Under the pieces are notes generated by a model. It was not told where the DNA came from and made no database searches. It saw only the letters and a list, made by a program, of their open reading frames with translations. From NCBI RefSeq assembly GCF_001424185.1, contig NZ_LMOM01000001.1, forward strand, positions 213,256-277,255: a stretch of 64,000 nucleotides of DNA, read 5' to 3'. Source of the DNA: Deinococcus sp. Leaf326 (lineage in GTDB: Bacteria; Deinococcota; Deinococci; Deinococcales; Deinococcaceae). This document shows, one piece after another, positions 28,559 to 42,156 of the stretch. Each line of letters opens with the position of its first letter. Position 1 is the stretch's first letter. The position numbers and the translations under genes are program-made.

Positions 28559-29537
28559 AGTGTTCCACCACGTCGTTGAGGTCGTCCTCCGGGAGCTCGA
28601 CATAGCGCCGGGTGGTGTCCACCTGCTCATGGCCCAGGAACCCGGCCACACGGGTAAAGTCCTTCGTCGCGGCGTAGAGCTGGGTTCCGGCGTACTTGCG
28701 CCCGGCATGGAAGCCCCGGAACTCGTGTTCCATGCCGGCCCGCAGCGCCACCTTCTGAAGCCGTTCGTAGGCGCTGGAGTAGGCGCGGAAGGTCAGGACG
28801 GGGGTCTGGAGCAGGGCTGGAGTCAGGGCACGCCATGTCTCCAGCGCTTCCCGGAGCCGGGCACTGAGCGGCACCCAGCGGGCCTTGTCGCCCTTGCCGT
28901 GCGCCACCAGCAACCGCCTGCGCCCCAGGTCGAGCTCGGCCCAGGTCAGTGCCAGGGCCTCGGCGATCCGTAGACCTCCATGGGCCAGAAGCAGGAGCAG
29001 CACCTGTTCCTGAGGGTCGGCCTGGGCGAGCATGGCAGTCACGAAATCCTGGCGGTAGGGCGGATTCTTGACGATGCCTCTGGTCCGGTCCTTGGGCCGT
29101 TTCACGTCCGTGAAGGGGTCGGCGTCGGTCGCGCCTGCCCATCGCAGCGCCCGGTACAGGGCCGAGGCCGCCGCGACGCGTGCCATGACCGTCGCCGGCT
29201 TGAGCCCCGACGCGCTGAGTGAGGCCACGTACACCCCCGGTTCGCGGTGGCCGGGGTGCAGCAGATTCCAGGCGTGGGCCGAGGCGTGCTCCAGCAAGAC
29301 TTCAGTGCCCTTGCGATAGGCGCGCAGGGTGTGAGGGCTGGTCCGTACCCCGGCGCTGGTGTCGGCGGTCAGGTAGGCCTGCGTGAGTGCCCAGAGTTCA
29401 GTGGCATTCCTGTCCCGGGCCGCCGTGACCGCCCGGACCCGCAGCGCCGTGTCGCTCAGTCCCGTCCAACCCCGGGCCTCGCTCAGCCGGTCGCCGGTGT
29501 AGAGGGCCAGGGCTGATGTGGAAACGGTCTCGGACAT
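28551..29537 (-). CDS. tyrosine recombinase (XerC/D-like integrase family)
   Basis: 328-residue site-specific recombinase with an N-terminal SAM-like core-binding domain (about residues 60-145). All catalytic residues are present: Arg in GGLRIAEAL, Lys in [12 protein letters not shown], His-x-x-Arg in [10 protein letters not shown], His in FLGHEQVD and Tyr in TTRRYVEL. There are no phage or transposon genes nearby, so chromosome-dimer resolution is a reasonable role, though a degenerate integron or plasmid role cannot be excluded. TATCAT (29548-29543) ends five bases before the ATG. Confidence 0.9.
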   Translation of the reverse strand: MSETVSTSALALYTGDRLSEARGWTGLSDTALRVRAVTAARDRNATELWALTQAYLTADTSAGVRTSPHTLRAYRKGTEVLLEHASAHAWNLLHPGHREPGVYVASLSASGLKPATVMARVAAASALYRALRWAGATDADPFTDVKRPKDRTRGIVKNPPYRQDFVTAMLAQADPQEQVLLLLLAHGGLRIAEALALTWAELDLGRRRLLVAHGKGDKARWVPLSARLREALETWRALTPALLQTPVLTFRAYSSAYERLQKVALRAGMEHEFRGFHAGRKYAGTQLYAATKDFTRVAGFLGHEQVDTTRRYVELPEDDLNDVVEHFR

Positions 29538-29581
29538 GGCCGATGATAACATGCCTTATCAACGCCCCAGTAATTCTTCGC

Positions 29582-30577
29582 TCAGGTTTCGAGTTCTTTC
29601 GCCTTGACCGGCGTCAGCATCCGCAGCGCGCCGGGCAGGATGCGGGCGGTGAACGGCGTGGTCTCCACGTGCAGTTCGCCGTCGTACTGCAGTGGGAACG
29701 GCTCGGTCGCGTCCACCTGCACCTCCCGGGCTTCGAGGGTTTCGAGGTTGCTACTGAACAGCGGGTCCCCCAGGTTCAGCTTGGCGCGCACCGAGTCGAG
29801 CAGATTGGGCAGCAGGCGCAGGATGTTGCCCGCCTGCATGAGGATGACCGTGAAGCGGCCGTCGCTGGGGCTGATGTCGCTGGTGATCGGCAGACGGTAA
29901 TTCGCCATGCCCAGGTTGGCGACCATCACCCCGATGCCCTCGAAACTGCGTTCCTGCCCGTCGATCTTGAGATTGAAGGTAGTCTTCTTAGGGTTGATCT
30001 GCCGCATGGCGCTGATGGCGTAGGCCAGCGCCCCGAAGCGTTCCTTGAGGTCTTCGCTGTCCCGGATCATGGCGGCGTCGGCACCCGCGCCGGCCAGCAT
30101 GCAGAAGCCGCTCTTCTCGCCCTTGACCTCGACCTCACCCATGTCCAGTCGCAGGGCATGTCCGGCTAGGACTACCCCGACCAGGCCTTCGGGGTCCTTG
30201 GGCAGGTCGAGGTTCTGGGCGATCAGGTTGGCGGTGCCGGCTGGGTAGGCCAGCAGAGGCACGTTGCGGTACCGCGCAGCGTAGGCGAGGCTGCTCACGG
30301 TGCCGTCGCCGCCCGCCCCGACCAGGGTCTGGAAACTTTCCAGGTCCTCGACGTAGGAGGTCATCGGCACGTCTTTTTCCAGTTCACGCTCGACGACCTC
30401 CAGACCGGCGGCGCGCAGACCGTCCACAAAGGCAGGCAGGCCGCTGTCGCCCTGGCCGCTCTTGGGGTTGAAGACCACCAGAACCCGGCGCAGACCGGCA
30501 GACCGTTCAGGGGTGGAGGCGGGCGTGGGGTTCTGCACATCGGGGGGGGGAGTTTGACCCTGCATTTGAGCCGACAT
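29582..30577 (-). CDS. diacylglycerol-kinase-family lipid kinase
   Basis: 331-residue lipid kinase of the DagK/YegS type. [10 protein letters not shown], the nucleotide loop [15 protein letters not shown] and [16 protein letters not shown] are diagnostic. The C-terminal beta-sandwich ends with LQYDGELH, the usual signature. A proline-rich, poorly conserved N-terminal tail of about 25 residues precedes the domain. It is divergent from the small lipoprotein gene with 26 bp between the start codons. Confidence 0.9.
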   Translation of the reverse strand: MSAQMQGQTPPPDVQNPTPASTPERSAGLRRVLVVFNPKSGQGDSGLPAFVDGLRAAGLEVVERELEKDVPMTSYVEDLESFQTLVGAGGDGTVSSLAYAARYRNVPLLAYPAGTANLIAQNLDLPKDPEGLVGVVLAGHALRLDMGEVEVKGEKSGFCMLAGAGADAAMIRDSEDLKERFGALAYAISAMRQINPKKTTFNLKIDGQERSFEGIGVMVANLGMANYRLPITSDISPSDGRFTVILMQAGNILRLLPNLLDSVRAKLNLGDPLFSSNLETLEAREVQVDATEPFPLQYDGELHVETTPFTARILPGALRMLTPVKAKELET

Positions 30578-30583
30578 TACACT
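30554..30583 (+). promoter_or_regulatory. sigma-A-like promoter of the small lipoprotein gene
   Basis: TTGACC (30554-30559), an 18-base spacer, and TACACT (30578-30583). The start codon follows after 20 bases with a CGGAGG ribosome site between. The -35 overlaps the first codons of the divergent lipid kinase gene. Confidence 0.65.
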
Positions 30584-30603
30584 GCCCGCACGGAGGCTCA
30601 GCC

Positions 30604-30975
30604 ATGCAACGGATCTTTCTCGCTTCTTTACTGTTCGCCGGGGCGCTCGCGTCCTGTGCGCCGCGCACCGGCAGCGTCGCCGGAGTCACGGCCGCGCCCA
30701 TGCTCGTCAAGGTCTCCGAGGCGGCCACCCGCGGCGGGACCCTCACCATTCAGGGCCGCTACCTCGGCGGCCCCACGACCGGCCGTGTCCTGCTGGGCGT
30801 CACCGAGGACGGCCACGGCGGCTACGCGGTGCCGGCCTCGGCGGTGCAGTCCTGGACCGACAGCCAGATCGTGCTGACCATTCCCGACAATGCCCCCATC
30901 GGCGGCTCGTGGCTGTTCGTGGAAGTCGGTGGCAAGAGGTCGGCCAACGGCCTGCCCTACAGCGTCCGGCAATAG
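30604..30975 (+). CDS. small lipoprotein with an IPT/TIG-like domain
   Basis: 123 residues; leader with lipobox LASC (Cys at about 18). The rest resembles an immunoglobulin-like IPT/TIG fold: [44 protein letters not shown]. This is the fold of cell-surface and receptor proteins, but function is unknown. It has an ordinary leader with CGGAGG seven bases before the ATG, unlike its leaderless neighbours. Confidence 0.75.
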   Translation: MQRIFLASLLFAGALASCAPRTGSVAGVTAAPMLVKVSEAATRGGTLTIQGRYLGGPTTGRVLLGVTEDGHGGYAVPASAVQSWTDSQIVLTIPDNAPIGGSWLFVEVGGKRSANGLPYSVRQ

Positions 30976-31076
30976 GCCAAGCGGCCCATACAGACGCCCT
31001 CTCCCCTGCGCCGCTTGCCCTATCTGCCCGCCCGCAGCGCGCCTGACACGCGCCGGGCGGGTAAACTCTTGAGGTT

Positions 31077-32368
31077 ATGGCGATTCAACGCCCCAAGGGC
31101 ACCCAGGACCTGCTGCCGGAGGGCAGTCCCAAACTCAGTCTAGATACCCAGGCCTCAGCCTTCACCCATGTGCAGGACATGGCCCGGCGCGTGCTGGAGC
31201 GGGCAGGCGCGCAGTTCATCGCCACGCCCATCTTCGAGGACGCCGAACTCGTCAAGCGCGGTGTGGGGGGCAGCACCGACATCGTCCGCAAGGAGATGTT
31301 CACCGTCACCTACTTCGGGGACCACGGCGGGTTCATCCTGCGCCCCGAAGGTACGGCGGGCATCGTGCGCGCCTATCTCCAGGCGGGACTCAAGCAGTTG
31401 CCCGCGCCCCTGAAGCTCTGGACCCACGGCCCGATGTTCCGCGCCGAGAACGTGCAGAAGGGAAGGTTGCGCCAGTTCCACCAGGTGGACTACGAGGTGC
31501 TCGGCTCGGCTGACGCCCTGGTGGACGCCGAGGCCATCGCCCTGATGACCGAGGTCGTGCGCGAACTGGGATTGACCGGTGTGCGGGTCAAGCTCGGCAG
31601 CATCGGCGACCCCGAGGACCGCGAGGCCTACAACACCTACCTGCGCGAACTGTTCACGCCGCACGTCGAGCGGCTCTCAGACGACAGCAAGGACCGACTT
31701 GAGCGCAATCCCATGCGGATTCTAGATTCCAAGAGTGCCCAGGATCAGGACCTCATCCGTGAACTGGACGTGCGGCCCATGCTCGACTCGCTGGGCGAGG
31801 AAGCCGCCGCGCACTTTACTCAGGTGCGGGCCTACCTCGACGACTGGGGCGTGACCTACGACGTGGACCCGGGCATCGTGCGCGGGCTCGACTACTACCG
31901 CCGTACCGCCTGGGAGCTGCACCATGAAGGCGTCGGTGCGAAGTCGGCTCTGGGCGGCGGTGGGCGTTACGACGGTCTGGCCGAACAACTCGGCGGGCCG
32001 ATGGTCCCGGGGATCGGCTGGGCGTTCGGGATCGAGCGGCTGCTGCTCGCGCTCGCGGCCGAGGGGGTGGCCCTGCCGGCCGCCGCCGGCCCGCTGCTGT
32101 ACCTCGCCGCGATGGACGAGGCCCAGGTGGCGTTCGCCGCCCGAGTGGCGATAGGCGCGCGCGCCGCCGCGCGGGTCGAGTTCGCCTACCGTCCCCAGAA
32201 ACCCGGCAACGCCTTCCGGGACGCCGAACGCCGCCGCGCCCGCTACGCCGCCGTGATCGGCAGCGACGAGGCCGAGCGGGGCGTCCTGAAACTCAAACAC
32301 CTCGGCACGGGCGCCGTGCGGGACGTGGCGCTCGCCGATCTCAACACTTTTCTGGAACAGGAGAACGC

Positions 32369-32372
<4 letters not shown>
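31077..32372 (+). CDS. hisS: histidyl-tRNA synthetase
   Basis: 431-residue class II synthetase charging tRNA-His. The start [15 protein letters not shown] is family-typical. Motif 2 is [24 protein letters not shown], the histidine-specific loop lies in [17 protein letters not shown], and motif 3 is [13 protein letters not shown] with [21 protein letters not shown] (31062-31067) ends nine bases before the ATG. aspS overlaps the stop by four bases, so both synthetases are translated from one transcript. Confidence 0.96.
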
Positions 32373-34102
<1,730 letters not shown>

Positions 34103-34105
34103 GGA

Positions 34106-34134
34106 GAGTGAGGCCTATGGGCCTCTTCTTTTTT
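34106..34134 (+). terminator. intrinsic terminator of hisS-aspS
   Basis: GAGGCC-TATG-GGCCTC hairpin followed by TTCTTTTTT. Confidence 0.85.
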
Positions 34135-34159
34135 ACTCGTGAATATATTCACGAGTAAA
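34132..34159. promoter_or_regulatory. 28-bp perfect palindrome upstream of uvrC
   Basis: Each half is TTTACTCGTGAATA or its complement. It contains the GTGAA-N4-TTCAC core of element site 3 and lies 57 bp before the uvrC start. It does not match the DdrO radiation/desiccation response motif. Confidence 0.75.
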
Positions 34160-34171
34160 CCAGTTCGTGAG
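34139..34171 (+). repeat. 33-bp three-half-site element, site 3
   Basis: GTGAA-N4-TTCAC-N14-GTGAG, embedded at its left end in the 28-bp palindrome. The third half-site has one mismatch. Confidence 0.7.
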
Positions 34172-34216
34172 TTTTTGGTCTATTTAGCTCTATCATCCCG
34201 ACTCGGCCTTTAGTTC

Positions 34217-36112
<1,896 letters not shown>

Positions 36113-36160
36113 GCCGCCCCTTCCAAAGAAAGGCCGCCCACTTCCTTCGGAAGGGGCGGC
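36113..36160 (+). terminator. long-stem terminator after uvrC
   Basis: GCCGCCCCTTCC pairs with GGAAGGGGCGGC (12 bp perfect) around a 24-base loop. No T-run follows. Confidence 0.6.
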
Positions 36161-36182
36161 GCGGGGGTCGGGACGGCTGCGA

Positions 36183-36338
36183 TCATGCGGCGCGCAGGCG
36201 GGTGCGGGCCCAGGGCCAGCGGAAGGCCGGGCGGGGTGTAGGAAGCGCAGCCCGGCGGGCCTGGCGGTCGCGCTCGGCTTCCTGGCGGAGATCGGCGGCG
36301 TGCTGGACAGCAAATTCGAAGTGCAGGGCAGTATTCAT
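36183..36338 (-). CDS. 51-residue hypothetical protein
   Basis: Short basic protein beginning [30 protein letters not shown], with one predicted helix rich in Arg, Gln and Ala and a Trp-containing basic tail. An AGAGGA ribosome site lies six bases before the ATG, which supports translation. No family recognised. It lies between the uvrC terminator and the MFS gene. Confidence 0.5.
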   Translation of the reverse strand: MNTALHFEFAVQHAADLRQEAERDRQARRAALPTPRPAFRWPWARTRLRAA

Positions 36339-36485
36339 GGTCGGTCCTCTGGCCCGGCCGCCGCTGCCGGGAGGCAGAAGGGGACCGGCGGGTTCGGGCC
36401 TGAGACCATGGTGCCCCGGCAGGGGGCCGGCGCACATGCGCGGGGTGGCGGGGGCGGCGCTGCGCCGAACGGCCTAGCGGCAGGG

Positions 36486-37736
36486 TCAGGCCGCCTGAGG
36501 GGCGCGCCCCTCGCGGCGGGCGAGCTGGGCCGCGAGAACCAGCAGGGCGGCGCACAACACGGCGATCAAGCCGAACAGGCCATGCGGCGAGGAGGCGAAA
36601 ACCAGGCCCGCGAGACCGGCGGCCGGAATCGAGCACAGCAGGGTCAGGGTCTGCACCGCCGAGTACAGGTCGGCCGTGCCCTCCCCCACCGGCAGGCGCG
36701 CGAAGAGGGCCGCGTCGCGGTAGGTCTGCGTGAGAAAGGTCGCGCCGCCGATCAACCCGACGACCGCCAGCATGGGCGCTGTCTGACCGGCCGGCACAAG
36801 CAGCAGCGCCACGGCCCCGACCAGGGCTAGCGCGCGCACAGCCACCAGGGTCTGTCCCAGCGGCAGCCGGCCCAGCCGGGGCAGCGCCGCGCCGTAGAGC
36901 AGGGCGGTGACGAGAGCCCCCACGACCGGCACGTACGAGAGGGTCTGGGCGCTGAAGCCCAGCGTCTCGCCCAAGAACAGAATCTGAAAGAGGCTGAGCT
37001 GCTCGATGAACACGGTCAGGACGTAGAACACCGTGACGCCGATGAGGCCGGGATGCCCGCGCATTCCCGCGACGCGCTGCAGGGTCTGGCGTAGGCTCTG
37101 GCCCAAGCTCAAGTCACGGTGCTGGAGCATGGCCTCCTGGCCGCTGCGGGTCTCGTCGGTGATGGCGTTGCGCCACAGGAACATGATCGTCATGCCCAGG
37201 CCGCCCAGGGCGTAGAAGACCCGTAGGGTGGGCACCACGCCGTAGCGGGAGATCAGCAGGCCCAGGAGCGGTGTGAGCAGGCCGCAGAAGGTCACGATGA
37301 GATTCATGATCCCGAAGACGCGTGGGCGCTGCGGCGGGTCCACGTCCTCGATGACCAGCAGGCTCCAGGACACTGTGACGATGCGGTTGACGGCGTTCAG
37401 CGCGGCCGCGAACACGAAGGCCCCGAGGGACTGGGCCAGTGCCCAGACGAACATGGGCGCCGTCCAGGAGATCAGGTCGCCGATCAATGTGGTGCGCTTG
37501 CGGCCCAGGCGGTTGGTGATGGGCGCGGCGAAAGCCTGGCACGCGAAGGACAGGGCCAGCGTGACCGACCCGAGCAGACCGATCTCCGTGCTCGACAGGC
37601 CCACGCTGCGCAAATAAAGCGGCGCGTAGTACAGCACGACCGTCCCGAATACCGCCCACAGCGGCTCGAGCAGGATGGAATTGCGGGCATTGCGCGGCAG
37701 GTCGGCCAGCGACCGGAACTGGAGCCCCCGGCTCAT
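36486..37736 (-). CDS. major facilitator superfamily transporter
   Basis: 416-residue integral membrane protein with about 12 hydrophobic helices. The A-loop pattern ITNRLGRKRTTLIGD after helix 2 is the MFS signature, and the second half repeats a similar layout. Substrate not predictable; the family includes multidrug and sugar exporters. It is divergent from the PAP2 phosphatase gene. Confidence 0.88.
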   Translation of the reverse strand: MSRGLQFRSLADLPRNARNSILLEPLWAVFGTVVLYYAPLYLRSVGLSSTEIGLLGSVTLALSFACQAFAAPITNRLGRKRTTLIGDLISWTAPMFVWALAQSLGAFVFAAALNAVNRIVTVSWSLLVIEDVDPPQRPRVFGIMNLIVTFCGLLTPLLGLLISRYGVVPTLRVFYALGGLGMTIMFLWRNAITDETRSGQEAMLQHRDLSLGQSLRQTLQRVAGMRGHPGLIGVTVFYVLTVFIEQLSLFQILFLGETLGFSAQTLSYVPVVGALVTALLYGAALPRLGRLPLGQTLVAVRALALVGAVALLLVPAGQTAPMLAVVGLIGGATFLTQTYRDAALFARLPVGEGTADLYSAVQTLTLLCSIPAAGLAGLVFASSPHGLFGLIAVLCAALLVLAAQLARREGRAPQAA

Positions 37737-37914
37737 GCGGCGAACCGGGCAGAAAGCGGACGCAGGCAGGCGGGCATCGCGGCCACTATGGCACGCCGAA
37801 CTGAAACGGTACAGAGGGGCATGTGGGGCGGCTCATCGTGCCAGCCCTCCGTCAGGCCGACTAGGTTAACTTTGGCCCAAGTCGCGCCGGGCGTCAGGCC
37901 TATGTAATGGGCGG

Positions 37915-38619
37915 ATGCGCCTCCCAACCCGCCGTCCACCTCCTCCGGGGCTCTCCGCCCCTCCCCGGCGCTGGAATGCCGTGGCCCTGCTGCTGCTCGG
38001 GGTGCTGCTGCCCCTGCTGGCAGTGGCCGACCTGACCGAGGACGTGTTCCGTGAGGGCGGCTTCACCTGGGACCAGACGGTGCTGGCGTGGTACCGGGCG
38101 CACCGCACCCCCGAACTGACCCGCATTGCCGAGGCGCTGGCTGTGATCGGCGGCGTGCAGGTGCTGCCCTTCGTCACGCTGGCCGTGGTGGCCGGACTGT
38201 ACCGGGCAGGTGCGCGGGCACACGCGCTGTTTCTGGCACTGGCGGTGTGCGGCGCGACCCTGCTGAACGTCGTGACCAAACTGATCTTCCAGCGGCCCCG
38301 GCCCGATGTCCTGGAGGCGGTGTTGCGCGAGCCGGGCTTCAGCTTTCCGAGCGGTCACGCGATGGCGAATGCCGCGTTCGGGATCGCCATCACCCTGATC
38401 TTCTGGAGATCAAGGGCTGGCTGGCCGGTCGCCATACTCGGCGCGCTGTGGGCCGTACTCGTGGGGATCAGCCGGAATTATCTGGGCGTCCACTACCCGA
38501 GCGACGTGCTCGCCGGCGCACTGAGCAGCCTCGTGTGGGTGGTCGGGCTGTACCTGCTGATGGGGCAGTTCCGGCCGTCGCTGCGCGGCTCGCCGGCGGG
38601 TGAACGCGATAACCGGTGA
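37915..38619 (+). CDS. PAP2-family membrane phosphatase
   Basis: 234-residue membrane protein with five or six helices. It has the three phosphatase motifs [14 protein letters not shown] and [13 protein letters not shown]. Likely an undecaprenyl-diphosphate or phosphatidate phosphatase acting at the outer face of the membrane. A TGTAAT box (37903-37908) ends six bases before the ATG. Element site 4 follows downstream. Confidence 0.9.
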   Translation: MRLPTRRPPPPGLSAPPRRWNAVALLLLGVLLPLLAVADLTEDVFREGGFTWDQTVLAWYRAHRTPELTRIAEALAVIGGVQVLPFVTLAVVAGLYRAGARAHALFLALAVCGATLLNVVTKLIFQRPRPDVLEAVLREPGFSFPSGHAMANAAFGIAITLIFWRSRAGWPVAILGALWAVLVGISRNYLGVHYPSDVLAGALSSLVWVVGLYLLMGQFRPSLRGSPAGERDNR

Positions 38620-38656
38620 AGGAGAGGGAGTGAAATCCTTTTCTTATTTCCAATAA

Positions 38657-38689
38657 ATGAATAGATTCACGACCACTCTAAATTGTGAA
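38657..38689 (+). repeat. 33-bp three-half-site element, site 4
   Basis: ATGAA-N4-TTCAC-N14-GTGAA between the ends of two convergent genes (PAP2 and lysC), so it cannot be an upstream promoter site for either. AT-rich sequence continues to about 38720. Confidence 0.7.
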
Positions 38690-38771
38690 AAGGAAATTCT
38701 CTTTTGATTTGAGTAATTTCCTGGAATTGGGAAACCTTTCTATACGGCTCCCCAACCTATCTGGCCACCCC

Positions 38772-40184
38772 TCAGTCAGCAACCTGAACTGCCGCACCCA
38801 GACCAAAAGCTGCATGGACCGCCTGGGTGGCGCGGTCGACCTCGGCACCGTCGAGGGCCACGCTGATATTGAGCTCGCTGCTGCCCTGCGAGATCATCAG
38901 GATGTTCACGTCCTCGGCGGCCAAGGCGGTGAACAGCCGCGCGGAGACGCCCTTCTGCCCACGCATGCCGCTGCCGACGATGGCCAGGACCGCCACGCCG
39001 CCCTGCACCTCCACGTTCAGCTCGCCCGTGATCCCGGCGCGCAGGGCTGCCACGGTCCGTTCTGCGTCGACCGAGGGCACGGCCAACGAGACGTTGCTCA
39101 TGCTGCTGCTCTGGGACACCATAAGCAGGGTGACGTTCTCGCGGGCAATGGCCGCGAACACGGTAGAGACGACCTCGGGCACCCCCAGGGCGCCGGCGCC
39201 GCTCACATTCACGAGGCTCACGCTGCGGATCGCCGTGACGGCCTTGACGGGGTGGCCCTCCTCCTCGTGCGGCTGAGCCTGGACCAGCGTGCCGGGAAAA
39301 TCGGGGTCGGCCGCACTCTTGACGCGCAGGGGAATGCCGCTTTCCTGAAGAGGCGTGACCGCGAGCGGATGCAGCACCTTGGCCCCGAAATAGGCCAGCT
39401 CCATGACCTCGCCGTAGCTCAGGACGCCGATGTTGCGGGCGTCCTTCACGACGCGTGGGTCAGCACTCATGACGCCGTCCACGTCCTTCCAGGCCCAGAC
39501 CTCGTCGGCGCCCAGCGCCTTGCCCACGATGGTCGCGGAAAAGTCGGTCCCGCCGCGCCCCAGGGTGGTCAGGGCGCCCTGATCGGTCTCGCCCATGAAA
39601 CCGGCGATGACCGGGGTCACGTCGGCGGCGAACAGGCCGCTGAGGCGGTCGCGGATGCGCTCGTAGGTGGTGGCCGTGGGACGGGCGTTGCCGAAGTGCG
39701 CGTCGGTGAGGATGCCGGCCTCGCCGCCGGTCAGGTGCCGGGCGCGCAGGCCGGACTGTTCGAGCGCGAGACTCATCAGGGGCGCGCTGAGACGCTCCCC
39801 GAAGGCCACGATGAGGTCCCGGCTGCGCGGAGTCAGTTCGCGCAGGAGGTACACGCCGTAGATCGCCTGCCGCAGCGTCTCGTGCATCTCCCGGATCTCG
39901 CGTACGGCGGGGCTGTCGGGCGCGGCGCCGAGTTCCTGGGCCGCCGTGAAGTGGCGGGTGCGCAGGGCAGCGATCTCGTCGTTGGCGCGGGCGATGTCTC
40001 CGGTCTGCGCGGCGTCGGCGAGCTGAAGCAATTGGTTGGTCACGCCGGCCATCGCCGAGACGACCACCACGACGCGCACACCTTCCCGGATGCTGCGCGC
40101 GGCCAGCGAGGCGCTGTGGCGAATGGCGCGGGCGTCCTGCATGTTGGTGCCGCCGAATTTCATGACCAGAAGCGAGTAAGCCAT
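38772..40184 (-). CDS. lysC: aspartate kinase
   Basis: 470-residue enzyme phosphorylating aspartate, the first step to Lys, Met, Thr and diaminopimelate. [14 protein letters not shown] and [14 protein letters not shown] form the kinase start; [36 protein letters not shown] is the substrate region. Two C-terminal ACT domains ([22 protein letters not shown] and [19 protein letters not shown]) suggest feedback control. It is the long monofunctional form, with no homoserine dehydrogenase. CATACT (40198-40193) ends eight bases before the ATG. Confidence 0.95.
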   Translation of the reverse strand: MAYSLLVMKFGGTNMQDARAIRHSASLAARSIREGVRVVVVVSAMAGVTNQLLQLADAAQTGDIARANDEIAALRTRHFTAAQELGAAPDSPAVREIREMHETLRQAIYGVYLLRELTPRSRDLIVAFGERLSAPLMSLALEQSGLRARHLTGGEAGILTDAHFGNARPTATTYERIRDRLSGLFAADVTPVIAGFMGETDQGALTTLGRGGTDFSATIVGKALGADEVWAWKDVDGVMSADPRVVKDARNIGVLSYGEVMELAYFGAKVLHPLAVTPLQESGIPLRVKSAADPDFPGTLVQAQPHEEEGHPVKAVTAIRSVSLVNVSGAGALGVPEVVSTVFAAIARENVTLLMVSQSSSMSNVSLAVPSVDAERTVAALRAGITGELNVEVQGGVAVLAIVGSGMRGQKGVSARLFTALAAEDVNILMISQGSSELNISVALDGAEVDRATQAVHAAFGLGAAVQVAD

Positions 40185-40350
40185 ATCCGCTCCAGTATGC
40201 CCGGCGCGGCGCATGGGGGCGGAGGAGGTGTCTGGGCAGTGTGCAGTGATGCCGGCGCCGGCCGCCAGCATCCGGCCATCTGCGCCCCTGGGGAGCAGGA
40301 TGTGTCACACTTCGGCCAGTCTTCACCGCTCTCTCACCTGGAGGTCCGCC

Positions 40351-42081
40351 ATGAACCTGCGCCGATCCGCCCTTTTTCTGAGCCTGATGCTGACCCCCGC
40401 CGCCCTGGCCGCCACACCGCGCGACACGCTGGTCATCCAGCAGGCCGCGACGATCACCACGCTCGACCCCGGCATTGCCTACGACTCATTCAGCCTGATG
40501 ATGATCGAGAACATCTACGAGCCGCTGTGGACCTACAAGGGCGCCAGCCTCACGCAGATGACGCCGCTGCTCGCCGCGAAGCTGCCGACCTACACGAACG
40601 GCGGCAAGACGCTGGTCGTGGATCTCCGTAAGGGCGTGAAGTTCCACAGCGGCAACACGATGACCTGCGCCGACGCCGAGTACACCTACCGCCGCGACCT
40701 CGTGACGAACCACCCCGAGTCGGCAAACTGGTTCCTGAGCGATTCGCTGCTGGGCACGCCCGACAACGCGGCCAAGAATAAGGCAGTCACCTGGGCCAAG
40801 ATCGCGGGCGCGGTGAAATGCAACGCCGCCGGGCAACTCGTGTTCACGCTGCCCCGGCCGGACCCGGCCTTCATGGCGAAGATGGCGTTCACGGGCGCGG
40901 GCGTCGTGGACAAGGCCTGGGCGATTCGTCAGGGCGACTGGAACGGCACCGAGGCGACCTGGCGCGCGTGGGTGAGCAAGGACCTGAACGAGGGCAACCT
41001 CAGCAAGAATCCCAGCGGAACCGGGGCCTACCGGCTGGTGAAGTGGGACGCCAACAACGTGCTGCTCTCGGCCTTTCCGGGCTACTGGGGCGGCGTCCCG
41101 GCGATCCGCAACGTCGCCATGCAGAAGGTCTCGGAACTGGCCGTCAGGCAGCAGGCCTTCCTGCGCGGCGACGCCGACCTGATCGAGGCCGGCACCCGCG
41201 TGAACGTGGAGACGCAGCTCCGGGGCCAGCCGGGCGTGACGGTCCTGGACAACCTGCCCACCACGGGCGCGGGCGCGCTGTTCATGAACCAGAACATCCG
41301 CGCGGCCGGCGCGCTGGGCAGTGGCAAACTGGACGGCAAGGGCATTCCGTCGAACTTCTTCAGCGACGCGAACGTGCGCCGGGCGCTGGCCTACGCCTTC
41401 GACTACGACGAGTTCATCCGCGACGTGCAGCGCGGCAAGGGCCAGAAGCGCACCATGCTGCTGCCCGACACCTTCCCCGGCTACGACAAGCGGGTGAGCA
41501 CCTACAGCTACGACCCCGTCAAGGCGGCTGAGTACTTCAAGAAGGCCTGGGGCGGGCAGGTGTGGCAGCAGGGCTTCGTGATCAACGCGAACTACCGCAC
41601 CGGGCACATCCTGGGACAGACGGCGCTGGAGGTCCTCAAGCAGGGCGTCGAGGCCATCAATCCCAAGTTCCGCATCAACATCGGCGTGGAACCCTGGACC
41701 GAGCAAAGCGCCAAGATGCAAAAAGGCGAGGAAGTCATGCTGCCCATGAGCTGGGGCGCGGACTACGGCGACCCCGACAACTTCATGTACACCTTCTACA
41801 GCAGCGGCGGGTTTTTCTACCCCACCCACAGCTGGAAGGACGCGCGGGTGGACCGCTGGCTCGACCAGGCGCGTACCACGACCGACGTGGCCGCCCGTAA
41901 CCGGCTCTACCGGCAGGTGGCCGACGTGGCCGCCGAGCAGAGCCCCTACCTGCTGCTGCCCGCCGACCTGAACGTGCGCCCCCTGCGCGCCAGTCTCCAG
42001 GGCGTGAACGCGGCGACCTACAACCCGCTGCGCAACTTCAACTTCACCGGCACGTTCATTCGGGAACTCAGCAAGAAGTGA
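40351..42081 (+). CDS. ABC transporter peptide-binding protein (SBP family 5)
   Basis: 576-residue extracytoplasmic binding protein of the DppA/OppA type, with a signal peptide ending AALA-A (about residue 21). TLDPGIAYDSFSLMMIENIYEPLW and LRKGVKFHSGNTMTCADAEYTYRR are the conserved family 5 blocks. No lipobox is seen, so it is either free or anchored otherwise. A TGGAGG ribosome site lies eight bases before the ATG. Permease and ATPase genes are not adjacent, so it probably serves a transporter encoded elsewhere. Confidence 0.92.
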   Translation: MNLRRSALFLSLMLTPAALAATPRDTLVIQQAATITTLDPGIAYDSFSLMMIENIYEPLWTYKGASLTQMTPLLAAKLPTYTNGGKTLVVDLRKGVKFHSGNTMTCADAEYTYRRDLVTNHPESANWFLSDSLLGTPDNAAKNKAVTWAKIAGAVKCNAAGQLVFTLPRPDPAFMAKMAFTGAGVVDKAWAIRQGDWNGTEATWRAWVSKDLNEGNLSKNPSGTGAYRLVKWDANNVLLSAFPGYWGGVPAIRNVAMQKVSELAVRQQAFLRGDADLIEAGTRVNVETQLRGQPGVTVLDNLPTTGAGALFMNQNIRAAGALGSGKLDGKGIPSNFFSDANVRRALAYAFDYDEFIRDVQRGKGQKRTMLLPDTFPGYDKRVSTYSYDPVKAAEYFKKAWGGQVWQQGFVINANYRTGHILGQTALEVLKQGVEAINPKFRINIGVEPWTEQSAKMQKGEEVMLPMSWGADYGDPDNFMYTFYSSGGFFYPTHSWKDARVDRWLDQARTTTDVAARNRLYRQVADVAAEQSPYLLLPADLNVRPLRASLQGVNAATYNPLRNFNFTGTFIRELSKK

Positions 42082-42156
42082 GGCGTGAGGGCGGGTGAGG
42101 AGGCCGCGCGGGCGGACCTTCACCCGCCCTTCACCGGAGCCGGTCAACATGCGGGC

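Noticed and set aside
28551..29537. Prophage or integrative element marked by the tyrosine recombinase
   Set aside because: No attachment repeats, phage genes or compositional shift; flanking genes are core (lnt, lipid kinase).
34132..34171. DdrO radiation/desiccation response motif upstream of uvrC
   Set aside because: The known motif is built on TTATGT-N-ATAA type halves; this palindrome is TTTACTCGTGAATA based and does not fit.
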